This document shows, one piece after another, positions 1-5,898 of a stretch of DNA of 17,870 nucleotides. The stretch spans positions 1 through 17,870 of the forward strand of contig SFFY01000056.1 of assembly GCA_004556745.1 (NCBI GenBank), given 5' to 3'. The DNA comes from Bacteroidales bacterium. GTDB lineage: Bacteria > Bacteroidota > Bacteroidia > Bacteroidales > Bacteroidaceae. Below the pieces are notes generated by a model. That model was not told the DNA's origin, made no database searches, and saw nothing but the letters and a program-made list of their open reading frames with translations. A program made the translations under genes and the position numbers. The number at the start of each line of letters is the position of its first letter. Within the stretch, counting starts at the first letter, position 1.

Positions 1-15
1 AAACTCTATTGCTAT

Positions 16-68
16 GCGTCCCCTCCCTCGCCTTCTCCGCTACGCTCCGAAGGCGAGGGAGGGGACGC
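16..68. repeat. Perfect 20-bp inverted repeat (hairpin)
   Basis: Arms 16-35 and 49-68 are exact reverse complements, GC-rich and pyrimidine/purine-skewed (GCGTCCCCTCCCTCGCCTTC on the left), with a 13-nt loop. No T-tract follows on the + strand, so it is not a clear intrinsic terminator. It may be a dispersed palindromic repeat or the end of a gene outside the window. No coding potential was found around it. Confidence 0.85.
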
Positions 69-94
69 TAAAATTGCACTTCTATCTTGAAAGT

Positions 95-290
95 ATAGAT
101 AATTTTCCCTTTCCTCTTGATATTTTTTTCTTTCTGCTAAGACATTTTTTGTTAGAAACTTTGTAACGCATATTACAAACTTTCTAACATGTGTTACAAA
201 CTTTATAACGCCCGTTACAAAGTTTGTAACAAACTTTTTCTGCGCAGATAGTAAAAAATATCTGGGAGAAAGGAAAAATTTGCTCGGAGA
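95..290. repeat. Element with four 17-bp palindromes at 21-bp period (copy 1)
   Basis: Four variants of GTTACAAACTTTGTAAC lie at 151-167, 172-188, 193-209 and 214-230, each separated by exactly 4 bp, giving a 21-bp period (two helical turns). Each unit is itself a near-perfect palindrome. The flanks (GATAATTTTC and a T-rich run before; CTGCGCAGATA and AAAAATATC after) recur around a similar array at 13334-13520, so the array belongs to a dispersed element of roughly 190 bp. The stop-free frame across it is a by-product of the 21-bp period. Confidence 0.85.
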
Positions 291-345
291 GGGGAAGATA
301 TTTTTACGACAACGGAGCACTACGCCGCATGGGTAAATAATTGTA

Positions 346-405
346 GCGGGCTGTAAGCCAAGTTGTTGCGCCTAGCCCAGGGCAACAACTTGGCTTACAG
401 CCCGC
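346..405. repeat. Perfect 24-bp inverted repeat
   Basis: Arms 346-369 and 382-405 are exact reverse complements; the right arm begins GCAACAACTTGGCTTACAGC. The loop is 12 nt. It lies upstream of the ABC transporter promoter and next to a second palindrome at 437-456. It would form a very stable hairpin, but no U-tract follows. Function unknown; probably a dispersed repeat. Confidence 0.85.
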
Positions 406-436
406 TTCACCCATTATCCCTTTCGGCACACTCTGC

Positions 437-456
437 GGGCGTTTTGCAAAACGCCC
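437..456 (+). repeat. Palindromic repeat GGGCGTTTTGCAAAACGCCC, copy 1
   Basis: A perfect 20-bp palindrome with asymmetric flanks (GC before, CTAC after) that define an orientation. Three further copies lie at 15185-15204, 15732-15751 and 15796-15815. This copy and the one inside dnaX also share an upstream CGGCACA, so the conserved repeat extends beyond the palindrome. Confidence 0.85.
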
Positions 457-464
457 CTACATTC

Positions 465-494
465 TTGCTATCTCATAAGAAAAGCGTAAATTTG
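465..494 (+). promoter_or_regulatory. Bacteroidota-type promoter for the ABC transporter
   Basis: TAAATTTG at 487-494 fits the TAnnTTTG -7 element. A partial -33 match (CTTG ending at 467) sits 19 bp upstream. Transcription would begin near 500, leaving a leader of about 40 nt before the ATG at 543. Confidence 0.5.
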
Positions 495-528
495 CCCTTA
501 GCAATCCCGCCTCTTTTTGACAACAACT

Positions 529-543
529 ACAATATTATATATA
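529..543 (+). promoter_or_regulatory. ACAATATTATATATA leader motif (ABC transporter)
   Basis: This 15-mer runs directly into the start codon. The identical 15-mer lies 12 nt ahead of yicC, and close variants precede nqrE and dnaX. No Shine-Dalgarno sequence is visible, so the motif could matter for translation or local promoter melting; that role is inferred. Confidence 0.4.
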
Positions 544-2207
544 TGACCCTCAGCGTTACCCGCCCGATACCGCAAATACTGCGCTACCTTTTCCAAATGT
601 GGAAAGGGCTGCGGCTGCAATTCTTCCTCAACCTCTTCATCGGCGTGGCCGGCGTGGGCATCAGGCTGCTCTTCGTTTGGGTCACGAAACTGGCCATCGA
701 CACCGCCACGGGCGTGACGCACGAGTGGTCGCTCACGTGGCTCTTCGTGCTGCTGGGCATCATCACGGCAGTGCAAATAGCCCTGTCGCGCGCATCGAGG
801 TGGATTGCCGCCACGCTGGGACTCGACGGCCGCTGCAAGATGCAACGCGCCTGCTTCCAGAAACTGCTCACCGCCGACTGGCTCGCCATGAAACAATATC
901 ACAGCGGACACCTCATCAATCGCATCGAGCGCGATGTGCGCGACGTGGCGGGCTTTCTCACCGACGGGCTGCCCAACCTCTTCAACACGGTGGTGCAATT
1001 TGCAGGGGCATTTTTCCTACTCTTCTATATGGACAAGATGCTGGCGTGCATCGTGGTGTTTGTCGTGCCGTTCTTCCTGCTGGCCGGCAGGCTCTACGTG
1101 CGCAAAATGCGCCGCCTCACCCACGAGGTGCGCAACACGGAGAGCCGCATACAGGCCTTCATTCAGGAAACGCTGCAGCATATCCTCGTGGTCAAGACCC
1201 TCGAGCGCACTGAAACGGCCGGCAAGGAACTGCTCGGCAGGCAGGACACGCTGCGCGGCGAGGTGATGGAAAGCACGCGCTACTCCGTGATCACCACGAC
1301 GGTGATGAACATCGGCTTCTCCACGGGCTATCTGCTCACCTTTATCTGGGGCACCACGAGCCTGCGCGACGGGCTGATTACCTACGGCGCGATGCTGGCG
1401 TTCATACAATTAGTGGGACAGATACAGACCCCCGTGCGCACGCTCACGCAGTTCATTCCCATTTTCATCAGCACCTTCACCGCCGCCGAGCGGTTGATGG
1501 ACATCGACGACATCAAGCAGGAGGCGCAGACGCAGCCGCGCAAACTCAAAGGCGGCGTGGGCATCGCGCTCCAAGACCTCACGTTCCAATACACGCCCAC
1601 CTCGCGCCTGATTTTCAACAAATTCTCCTACGAGTTCCCAGCCGGCAGCATCACCGCCATCCTCGGCGAGACGGGCGCGGGCAAGACCACGCTGATCCGT
1701 CTGCTGCTCGCCCTCGTAACGCCCACAGGCGGCCGCGCCGCGCTCTGCGCCGACGGCAGCATGGAAGACATCAGTCCCGCCCTGCGTGCCAACTTCACCT
1801 ATGTGCCGCAGGGCAACACCTTGCTTTCGGGCACGATACGCAGCAACCTGCTGCTCGGCAACCCCGATGCCACGGAGGCCGAGATGCACCGCGCCCTCGC
1901 TTTGGCGTGTGCTGACTTCGTGGAAAAACTGCCCGACGGACTGGACGCGCCATGCGGCGAAATGGGCGACGGATTGAGCGAAGGGCAGTCGCAGCGCATC
2001 GCCATAGCCCGCGCCCTGCTCAAAGAAAGCCCCATTCTGCTGTTAGACGAAGCCACGTCCTCGCTCGATGCCGACACGGAGCGGCGCGTGCTTCAGAACA
2101 TCGCCTCTGAATTTGGCGGCCGCACTACCATCATCTTCGTAACCCACCGCCCCGAGGCCCTGCGCCACGCCACGCAAACGCTAAGGTTGGAAAAGACGGG
2201 GAAATGA
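543..2207 (+). CDS. ABC exporter half-transporter (fused permease and ATPase)
   Basis: A 554-residue inner-membrane exporter subunit expected to work as a dimer, using ATP to move a lipid, peptide or drug outward; the substrate cannot be told. About six membrane helices fill roughly residues 20-300. The ATPase follows, with Walker A GETGAGKTT (375-383), a Q-loop in YVPQG, signature LSEGQ (478-482), Walker B ILLLDEATSSLD (Asp502, Glu503) and the H-loop histidine at 535. The signature is LSEGQ rather than the usual LSGGQ. The ATG at 543 was chosen over an in-frame ATG at 363: the longer form would translate two palindromic repeats, and a promoter lies at 465-494. The overall build is that of MsbA-like and multidrug exporters. 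It appears monocistronic, with a mobile element immediately downstream. Confidence 0.9.
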   Translation: MTLSVTRPIPQILRYLFQMWKGLRLQFFLNLFIGVAGVGIRLLFVWVTKLAIDTATGVTHEWSLTWLFVLLGIITAVQIALSRASRWIAATLGLDGRCKMQRACFQKLLTADWLAMKQYHSGHLINRIERDVRDVAGFLTDGLPNLFNTVVQFAGAFFLLFYMDKMLACIVVFVVPFFLLAGRLYVRKMRRLTHEVRNTESRIQAFIQETLQHILVVKTLERTETAGKELLGRQDTLRGEVMESTRYSVITTTVMNIGFSTGYLLTFIWGTTSLRDGLITYGAMLAFIQLVGQIQTPVRTLTQFIPIFISTFTAAERLMDIDDIKQEAQTQPRKLKGGVGIALQDLTFQYTPTSRLIFNKFSYEFPAGSITAILGETGAGKTTLIRLLLALVTPTGGRAALCADGSMEDISPALRANFTYVPQGNTLLSGTIRSNLLLGNPDATEAEMHRALALACADFVEKLPDGLDAPCGEMGDGLSEGQSQRIAIARALLKESPILLLDEATSSLDADTERRVLQNIASEFGGRTTIIFVTHRPEALRHATQTLRLEKTGK

Positions 2208-2227
2208 TATGAATCCTGTGAGTTGAA

Positions 2228-2966
2228 CTAAGTGCCTGGAAGGCACTATTGAGCTAAGCGATGGTAATTATGCGCTAAGTGCCTGGAAGGCACTACTGAG
2301 CGTAGCGATGGTAACCGGGGACGAAGTCCTCGGATAGACAAGTCGAAGACGATGTGCCTGGAAGGCACTACGCCTGAGGACAAAGTAAAAATAATATCAT
2401 GTCTCACATCAGCCTAACATACCATATTGTTTGGCGCACAAAGCGCAGCAGAAACACAATCAGAGAGCAGCACGAGCGTGAGTTGTATGCCTATATTCTC
2501 GGGATTTGCCAATCAAAAAGCAGCCGCCTACACCGTATCAACTCCATGCCCGACCACATCCACCTGTGCGTGGAAGTCTCCCCTACGATTGCTTTAAGCG
2601 ACTTTGTCAAGGTATTGAAGCAGGAAAGTTCCAAATGGATGAAGGAGCGCCGCGAATGGTTCCCGCTTTTTGAGGGTTGGGCTAACGGCTATGCGGCGTT
2701 TACCTACTCGGCAGAGGAGCGTCCCAATGTCATGGCCTATATCAGGAATCAGAAAGAGCATCACAAGAAAGTCACCTTTAAGGATGAGTTCCTGAGGTTG
2801 ATGGCAGAGTTTGGGCTTGATGCAAGAACTGATAGGTTTTTAGAGGATTAATTTGCCTGTCCTATGGCGTAGTGCCTTCCAGGCACATCGTGCGCACCAC
2901 GTCTATCCGAGGACTTCGTCCCCGGTTACCATCGCTAACGCTCTGTAGTGCCTTCCAGGCACTTGA
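2228..2966. mobile_element. Palindrome-flanked element carrying a Y1 transposase (autonomous form)
   Basis: Two inverted arms flank the transposase gene. The left arm has GTGCCTGGAAGGCAC hairpins at 2278-2294 and 2354-2368 around a CCGGGGACGAAGTCCTCGG hairpin (2315-2333). The right arm repeats these in reverse at 2872-2886, 2907-2925 and 2947-2963. An extra hairpin at 2231-2247 comes from a 47-bp tandem duplication of the outer left end. The same arms without a gene occur at 5636-5864 and 13571-13799. Inner sequences next to the gene (TACGCCTG on the left, GTCCTATGGCGTAG on the right) are shared with those short copies, so they look like internal-deletion derivatives. No clear target duplication is visible here. 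Confidence 0.8.
2399..2851 (+). CDS. IS200/REP-associated-type Y1 (HUH) transposase
   Basis: A 150-residue single-domain protein of the Transposase_17 (Y1_Tnp) fold. The HUH metal-binding motif is in PDHIHL (His53, His55) and the presumed nucleophile is Tyr114 in VMAYIRNQKEHH, with conserved Gln118. Such enzymes nick and rejoin single-stranded DNA at hairpins, which fits the GTGCCTGGAAGGCAC palindromes on both sides. The length is normal for the family and both motifs are intact, so it may be active. There is no partner tnpB, as expected for IS200-like or REP-associated (RAYT) forms. The start is the only sensible ATG; the leader GTAAAAATAATATC is A/T-rich. Whether it is best called IS200 or RAYT depends on phylogeny; its association with short palindromes and MITE-like copies favours the latter type of lifestyle. 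Confidence 0.9.
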   Translation: MSHISLTYHIVWRTKRSRNTIREQHERELYAYILGICQSKSSRLHRINSMPDHIHLCVEVSPTIALSDFVKVLKQESSKWMKERREWFPLFEGWANGYAAFTYSAEERPNVMAYIRNQKEHHKKVTFKDEFLRLMAEFGLDARTDRFLED

Positions 2967-3017
2967 TACATTTCACAAAATCATCTTTTATAAAAGACGG
3001 GAAGACACAAATCAAAC

Positions 3018-4136
3018 ATGCAAGCCGGCATCTACCTACACATTCCCTTTTGCAAAAGCCGCTGCATCTACTGCGACTTTTATTCTACCACCGCCGAAGA
3101 GAAAAGGCGGCGGTATGCCGAGGCTGTGGGGAGGGAACTGGAAGCCCGGAAGGACTTTCTCGGCACAAGGGAAATAGCCACGGTGTATCTCGGCGGCGGC
3201 ACGCCCTCGCAGTTGGCGCTGGCTGAACTGGAAGAGATCGTTTCGAGCATCAAAGAACGGTTTGCCGTGGCCGCCGATGCGGAAATCACGATTGAGGCAA
3301 ACCCCGACGACGTGACGGAAGAATGGTGCGCGGGCATCGTGCGCCTTGGTTTCAACCGCGTGAGCCTCGGCATACAGTCGTTCGACGACAATATCCTGAA
3401 ATTCATTCGCCGCAGGCACACGGCACGGCAGGCAAGACAGGCCGTAGAACTGCTCGCCAGCCACGTGGGCAACATCAGCATAGACCTTATCTACGGCCTG
3501 CCGGGCCAAAGCCCCGACCTTTGGGAAAACGACTTGCGGCAAGCCTTTGCCCTGCCCGTGAAGCACCTTTCGGCTTACGCGCTCTCGATAGAAGAGGGTG
3601 CGCCGCTGTGGCAAATGGTGCGGCAAAGGAAGATTGAAGAAACGGACGAGGAAACGGAGCGCGCTATGTACGAGCGGCTAATCGACACGGCGGAGGCGCA
3701 GGGCTTCGAGCACTACGAACTTTCAAATTTCGCCCTGCCCGACTATCGCTCGCGCCACAACTCATCGTATTGGCACGACGTGCCTTATCTCGGCCTCGGC
3801 CCGGGCGCACACAGCTACGACGGCGCGGTGCGTTACTACAACCGCCCCGACCTCAACGCCTATCTCGCCGCCCCGGAGAAGTGCCTCGTGAAAGAATGCC
3901 TCACGGAAAACGAGCGTTTCAACGACTACGTGTTCACCGCGCTGCGCACCGCCGACGGACTACCGCTCGACAACCTCGCAGAGCACTTCGGAGAGGAGGC
4001 AAAAAATAATTTGCTGCGCGCAGCAAAAAGCCGCCTCGCGGCGGGTTTCTTAGAACTCTGCGGCAACAGACTGAAACTCACGCGCAAAGCATTGTTCGTC
4101 TCCGACAACATCATCAGCGACCTGATGCTCGTCTAA
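3018..4136 (+). CDS. hemW: Radical SAM heme chaperone HemW
   Basis: A 372-residue radical SAM protein formerly annotated as an oxygen-independent coproporphyrinogen III oxidase. The 4Fe-4S motif CX3CX2C is in PFCKSRCIYCDF (Cys12, 16, 19), and the SAM-binding GGGTPS follows at about 60. The length matches HemW rather than the longer HemN (about 450 residues), and the start MQAGIYLHIPFC is typical of HemW. The family binds heme and delivers it to target proteins such as respiratory enzymes. The gene starts 54 bp after the mobile element and appears to be transcribed alone. A short palindrome follows the stop codon. Confidence 0.92.
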   Translation: MQAGIYLHIPFCKSRCIYCDFYSTTAEEKRRRYAEAVGRELEARKDFLGTREIATVYLGGGTPSQLALAELEEIVSSIKERFAVAADAEITIEANPDDVTEEWCAGIVRLGFNRVSLGIQSFDDNILKFIRRRHTARQARQAVELLASHVGNISIDLIYGLPGQSPDLWENDLRQAFALPVKHLSAYALSIEEGAPLWQMVRQRKIEETDEETERAMYERLIDTAEAQGFEHYELSNFALPDYRSRHNSSYWHDVPYLGLGPGAHSYDGAVRYYNRPDLNAYLAAPEKCLVKECLTENERFNDYVFTALRTADGLPLDNLAEHFGEEAKNNLLRAAKSRLAAGFLELCGNRLKLTRKALFVSDNIISDLMLV

Positions 4137-4137
4137 A

Positions 4138-4153
4138 CTCTCTGCGCAGAGAG
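4138..4153. repeat. 16-bp palindrome just after hemW
   Basis: CTCTCTGCGCAGAGAG is a perfect palindrome starting one base after the hemW stop codon. It could form a short hairpin at the end of the transcript, but an A-rich rather than T-rich run follows, so it is at best a weak or processing-type 3' end. Confidence 0.4.
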
Positions 4154-4176
4154 GCGGAAAAAATGTAAATAAAAGT

Positions 4177-4207
4177 TTTGTCGGAAAAAGGAAAGCGTGT
4201 ATATTTG
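4177..4207 (+). promoter_or_regulatory. Strong Bacteroidota promoter without a downstream gene
   Basis: TTTG (4177-4180), a 19-bp spacer and TATATTTG (4200-4207) give a full match to the TTTG-N19-TAnnTTTG consensus, the best promoter match in the window. Transcription should begin near 4213 and run rightward. The only annotated gene ahead is nadD on the opposite strand, so the product is most likely a non-coding RNA. Confidence 0.75.
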
Positions 4208-4212
4208 CAGCG

Positions 4213-4402
4213 TAAACAAAAGAAACAACGGCTGCATCGGTTAGATTGGGATACTCATCAAATTATTACCGAAAACCGAGAATGCTTAACCGACTAATGG
4301 CGTGCCGATATGCGCTTTGCGTAGGGTCGGATTACAAAGGTCGGAGGGGCGCTCAAATCTTATTCTCTCGGAGTTTCATCACATCACTGATGCAGCCTTT
4401 TT
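4213..4402 (+). ncRNA. Candidate structured small RNA (6S-like rod shape)
   Basis: Transcription from the promoter at 4177-4207 would give an RNA of about 190 nt. GGCTGCATCGGT (4230-4241) pairs with ACTGATGCAGCC (4386-4397) through 12 bp with one G-U, and TTTTT (4398-4402) follows at once. Inside are further nested pairings: 4250-4256 with 4371-4377, CCGAGA 4276-4281 with TCTCGG 4366-4371 (sharing one base with the former), and GGCGTGCC 4299-4306 with GGGGCGCT 4346-4353 around an apical hairpin. A long closing stem, large internal loops and no reading frame resemble 6S RNA in general shape, but I do not recognise the sequence. A riboswitch is unlikely because no gene follows on this strand. 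Confidence 0.55.
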
Positions 4403-4982
4403 ATAAGCCATAAAGCTTTTCGAGCTTTATGGCTTTTTCTATTTCGGGCGGCACCATCGCCGACACGTCTGCACCGGAACGGAGGGCGGCGCGGACTTCG
4501 GTGGAACTATAAGGAAACAAAGGCACGGAGCGAAGCACCCTGACCGAAGGCGGCAGGGACTGTTCGTCCAAATCATAGCCGGGACGGGGATAAACAATGA
4601 TTGGATAATTGGCTATGATGTAATCGGCACGAGCCCAGCGCGGGAAAAGCTGCCAGTTGTCGCCGCCGATTACCAAAAAGAAAGCGCGGTCGGGATATTT
4701 GCCGCGCAGGGCATCGAGCGTCTTCCAAGTGTAGGAAGGGCGCGGCAGGGAAAACTCATCATCGGAAGCAAACACGCCGGGCACATCGGCGAGGGCGAGG
4801 CGCGCCAAGCGCAGACGCGTTTGCTCATCGAGCAAATCGGCCTGCTGCTTCAAGGGATTGCGGGGCGAAACCATAAGCCACACCTCGTCTGCCAAATCTT
4901 GCCGCAATATCTCCTTGGCAAGATTGATATGCCCATAATGAACGGGGTTGAAAGAACCACCGAAAACCGCCGTGCGTATCAT
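4401..4982 (-). CDS. nadD: Nicotinate-nucleotide adenylyltransferase NadD
   Basis: A 193-residue cytoplasmic enzyme that joins nicotinate mononucleotide and ATP to make deamido-NAD, a late step of NAD synthesis. The nucleotidyltransferase motif GSFNPVHYGH (residues 9-18) carries the HxGH signature. GGDNW (106-110) and SSTEVR (159-164, the ISSTxxR motif) complete the active site, and the length is normal. Its ATG overlaps the gmk stop codon as ATGA, so the two are translationally coupled. Its last codons coincide with a hairpin that acts as a terminator for the opposite strand, so convergent transcripts would overlap by a few tens of bases. Confidence 0.95.
   Translation of the reverse strand: MIRTAVFGGSFNPVHYGHINLAKEILRQDLADEVWLMVSPRNPLKQQADLLDEQTRLRLARLALADVPGVFASDDEFSLPRPSYTWKTLDALRGKYPDRAFFLVIGGDNWQLFPRWARADYIIANYPIIVYPRPGYDLDEQSLPPSVRVLRSVPLFPYSSTEVRAALRSGADVSAMVPPEIEKAIKLEKLYGL
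4406..4440 (+). terminator. Intrinsic terminator overlapping the nadD 3' end
   Basis: AGCCATAAAGCT (4406-4417) and AGCTTTATGGCT (4423-4434) form a perfect 12-bp stem with a 5-nt loop, followed by TTTTTCT on the + strand. It would stop the rightward small-RNA transcript if the U-tract at 4398-4402 is read through. On the minus strand the same bases encode the last residues of NadD, and no U-tract follows in that direction. Confidence 0.7.
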
Positions 4983-5548
4983 CTCTCCAAAAACTGCCGC
5001 ACGGCCGCCACGACTTCGCGCTTGGCCGTTTCGAGGTCGTCGTTGACAATCACGATGTCGAAGTTTCCGGCATGGCTGATTTCAAACTCTGCCCGCTTCA
5101 AGCGGTCGTCTATCACCTCGGGGCTATCGGTGCCGCGATGTTCGAGGCGCTCGCGCAAAGCCTGCACGGAGGGCGGCATGATAAACAAGGAGAGGCAACG
5201 CTCGCCGTAGTGCTTCTTGATGTTCTCGCCGCCAAGCACGTCGACGTCGCACACCACATGCTCTCGCTCAAGCTGGGCATCGACCTGCTGGCGCAGCGTG
5301 CCGTAGTAGCGGCCAGCATATACCTCCTCGTATTCAAGGAAATCGCCGGCAGCGATGTGGGCGCGGAAGTCCTCGGGCGTAAGGAAGAAATACTCCACGC
5401 CGTTTTGCTCCGTGCCGCGCGGCGGGCGGCTGGTGCAGGAGATAGAGAAATGCAGGTCGGGCACCTGCGTCATCAAATGGTTAATGAGCGTGCTCTTGCC
5501 GCAGCCCGACGGCGCGGAGAAGGTGAGCACTTTGCGGTGGTTTTCCAT
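4979..5548 (-). CDS. gmk: Guanylate kinase
   Basis: A 189-residue cytoplasmic kinase that phosphorylates GMP to GDP with ATP. The P-loop SAPSGCGKST is at residues 11-20, and the GMP-binding segment SCTSRPPRGTEQNGVEYFF follows at about 38-56. The length is close to the usual 190-210. It lies between yicC and nadD; yicC-gmk is a frequent bacterial pairing. Here, however, 350 bp separate them, most of it a palindromic element (5636-5864), so gmk may need its own promoter or rely on read-through. It overlaps nadD by 4 bp. AGTAAACA-type repeat units lie 25-40 bp upstream of the start. Confidence 0.95.
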   Translation of the reverse strand: MENHRKVLTFSAPSGCGKSTLINHLMTQVPDLHFSISCTSRPPRGTEQNGVEYFFLTPEDFRAHIAAGDFLEYEEVYAGRYYGTLRQQVDAQLEREHVVCDVDVLGGENIKKHYGERCLSLFIMPPSVQALRERLEHRGTDSPEVIDDRLKRAEFEISHAGNFDIVIVNDDLETAKREVVAAVRQFLER

Positions 5549-5573
5549 GGTGAAAAGAGAGATTAAGGAGACG

Positions 5574-5589
5574 AGTAAACAAGTTTACA
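5574..5589. repeat. AGTAAACA/AGTTTACA repeat pair upstream of gmk
   Basis: Two 8-bp units of the same family as the arrays in the nqr operon gaps. Here they form the palindrome GTAAACAAGTTTAC (5575-5588). They sit in the gmk leader between the start codon and the palindromic element. Confidence 0.6.
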
Positions 5590-5635
5590 AGATTATGACG
5601 CTTTACTTGAATTAGAAAATAATATGATAAAAGTA

Positions 5636-5864
5636 TTAACTGCCTGGAAGGCAGTACGGAGCGAAGCGACGGTAACCGGGGACGAAGTCCTCGGATAAGG
5701 CTGTTGCAATGATTCTGCCTGGAAGGCAGTACGCCTGTGGCAATGTGGAAAGTGCATGTCCTATGGCGTAGTGCCTTCCAGGCACATCGGCCTCGCCTCT
5801 GCTATCCGAGGACTTCGTCCCCGGTTACCGTCGCTTCGCTCTGTAGTGCCTTCCAGGCACTTAA
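5636..5864. mobile_element. 229-bp transposase-less palindromic element (MITE-like), copy 2
   Basis: Hairpins at 5639-5655 and 5715-5729 (CTGCCTGGAAGGCAG), and 5771-5785 and 5845-5861 (GTGCCTTCCAGGCAC), are arranged symmetrically around CCGGGGACGAAGTCCTCGG-type hairpins at 5676-5694 and 5806-5824. The arms match those of the element at 2228-2966, with no gene between them, and TTAA lies at each end. It is inserted between yicC and gmk. Length and layout equal the copy at 13571-13799. It could be mobilised in trans by the transposase encoded at 2399. Confidence 0.8.
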
Positions 5865-5898
5865 CACTAAATCAACCAACAGGTTTTATATTTAGATA

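Noticed and set aside
151..230. CRISPR array
   Set aside because: Units are 17-bp palindromes with fixed 4-bp spacers; there are no 25-40 bp unique spacers and no cas genes.
12..320. Minus-strand open frame of 102 codons
   Set aside because: It arises because the 21-bp period equals seven codons; the product is a repetitive KFVT string with no family likeness and no promoter.
363..542. N-terminal extension of the ABC transporter
   Set aside because: It would translate parts of two palindromic repeats, lies across the promoter, and is not needed for the family length.
2872..3226. Plus-strand open frames across the right arm and the hemW start
   Set aside because: They are repeats plus out-of-frame hemW; they overlap a well-supported gene.
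4213..4402. Riboswitch
   Set aside because: No gene follows on the same strand; the RNA ends with U-tracts facing a convergent gene.
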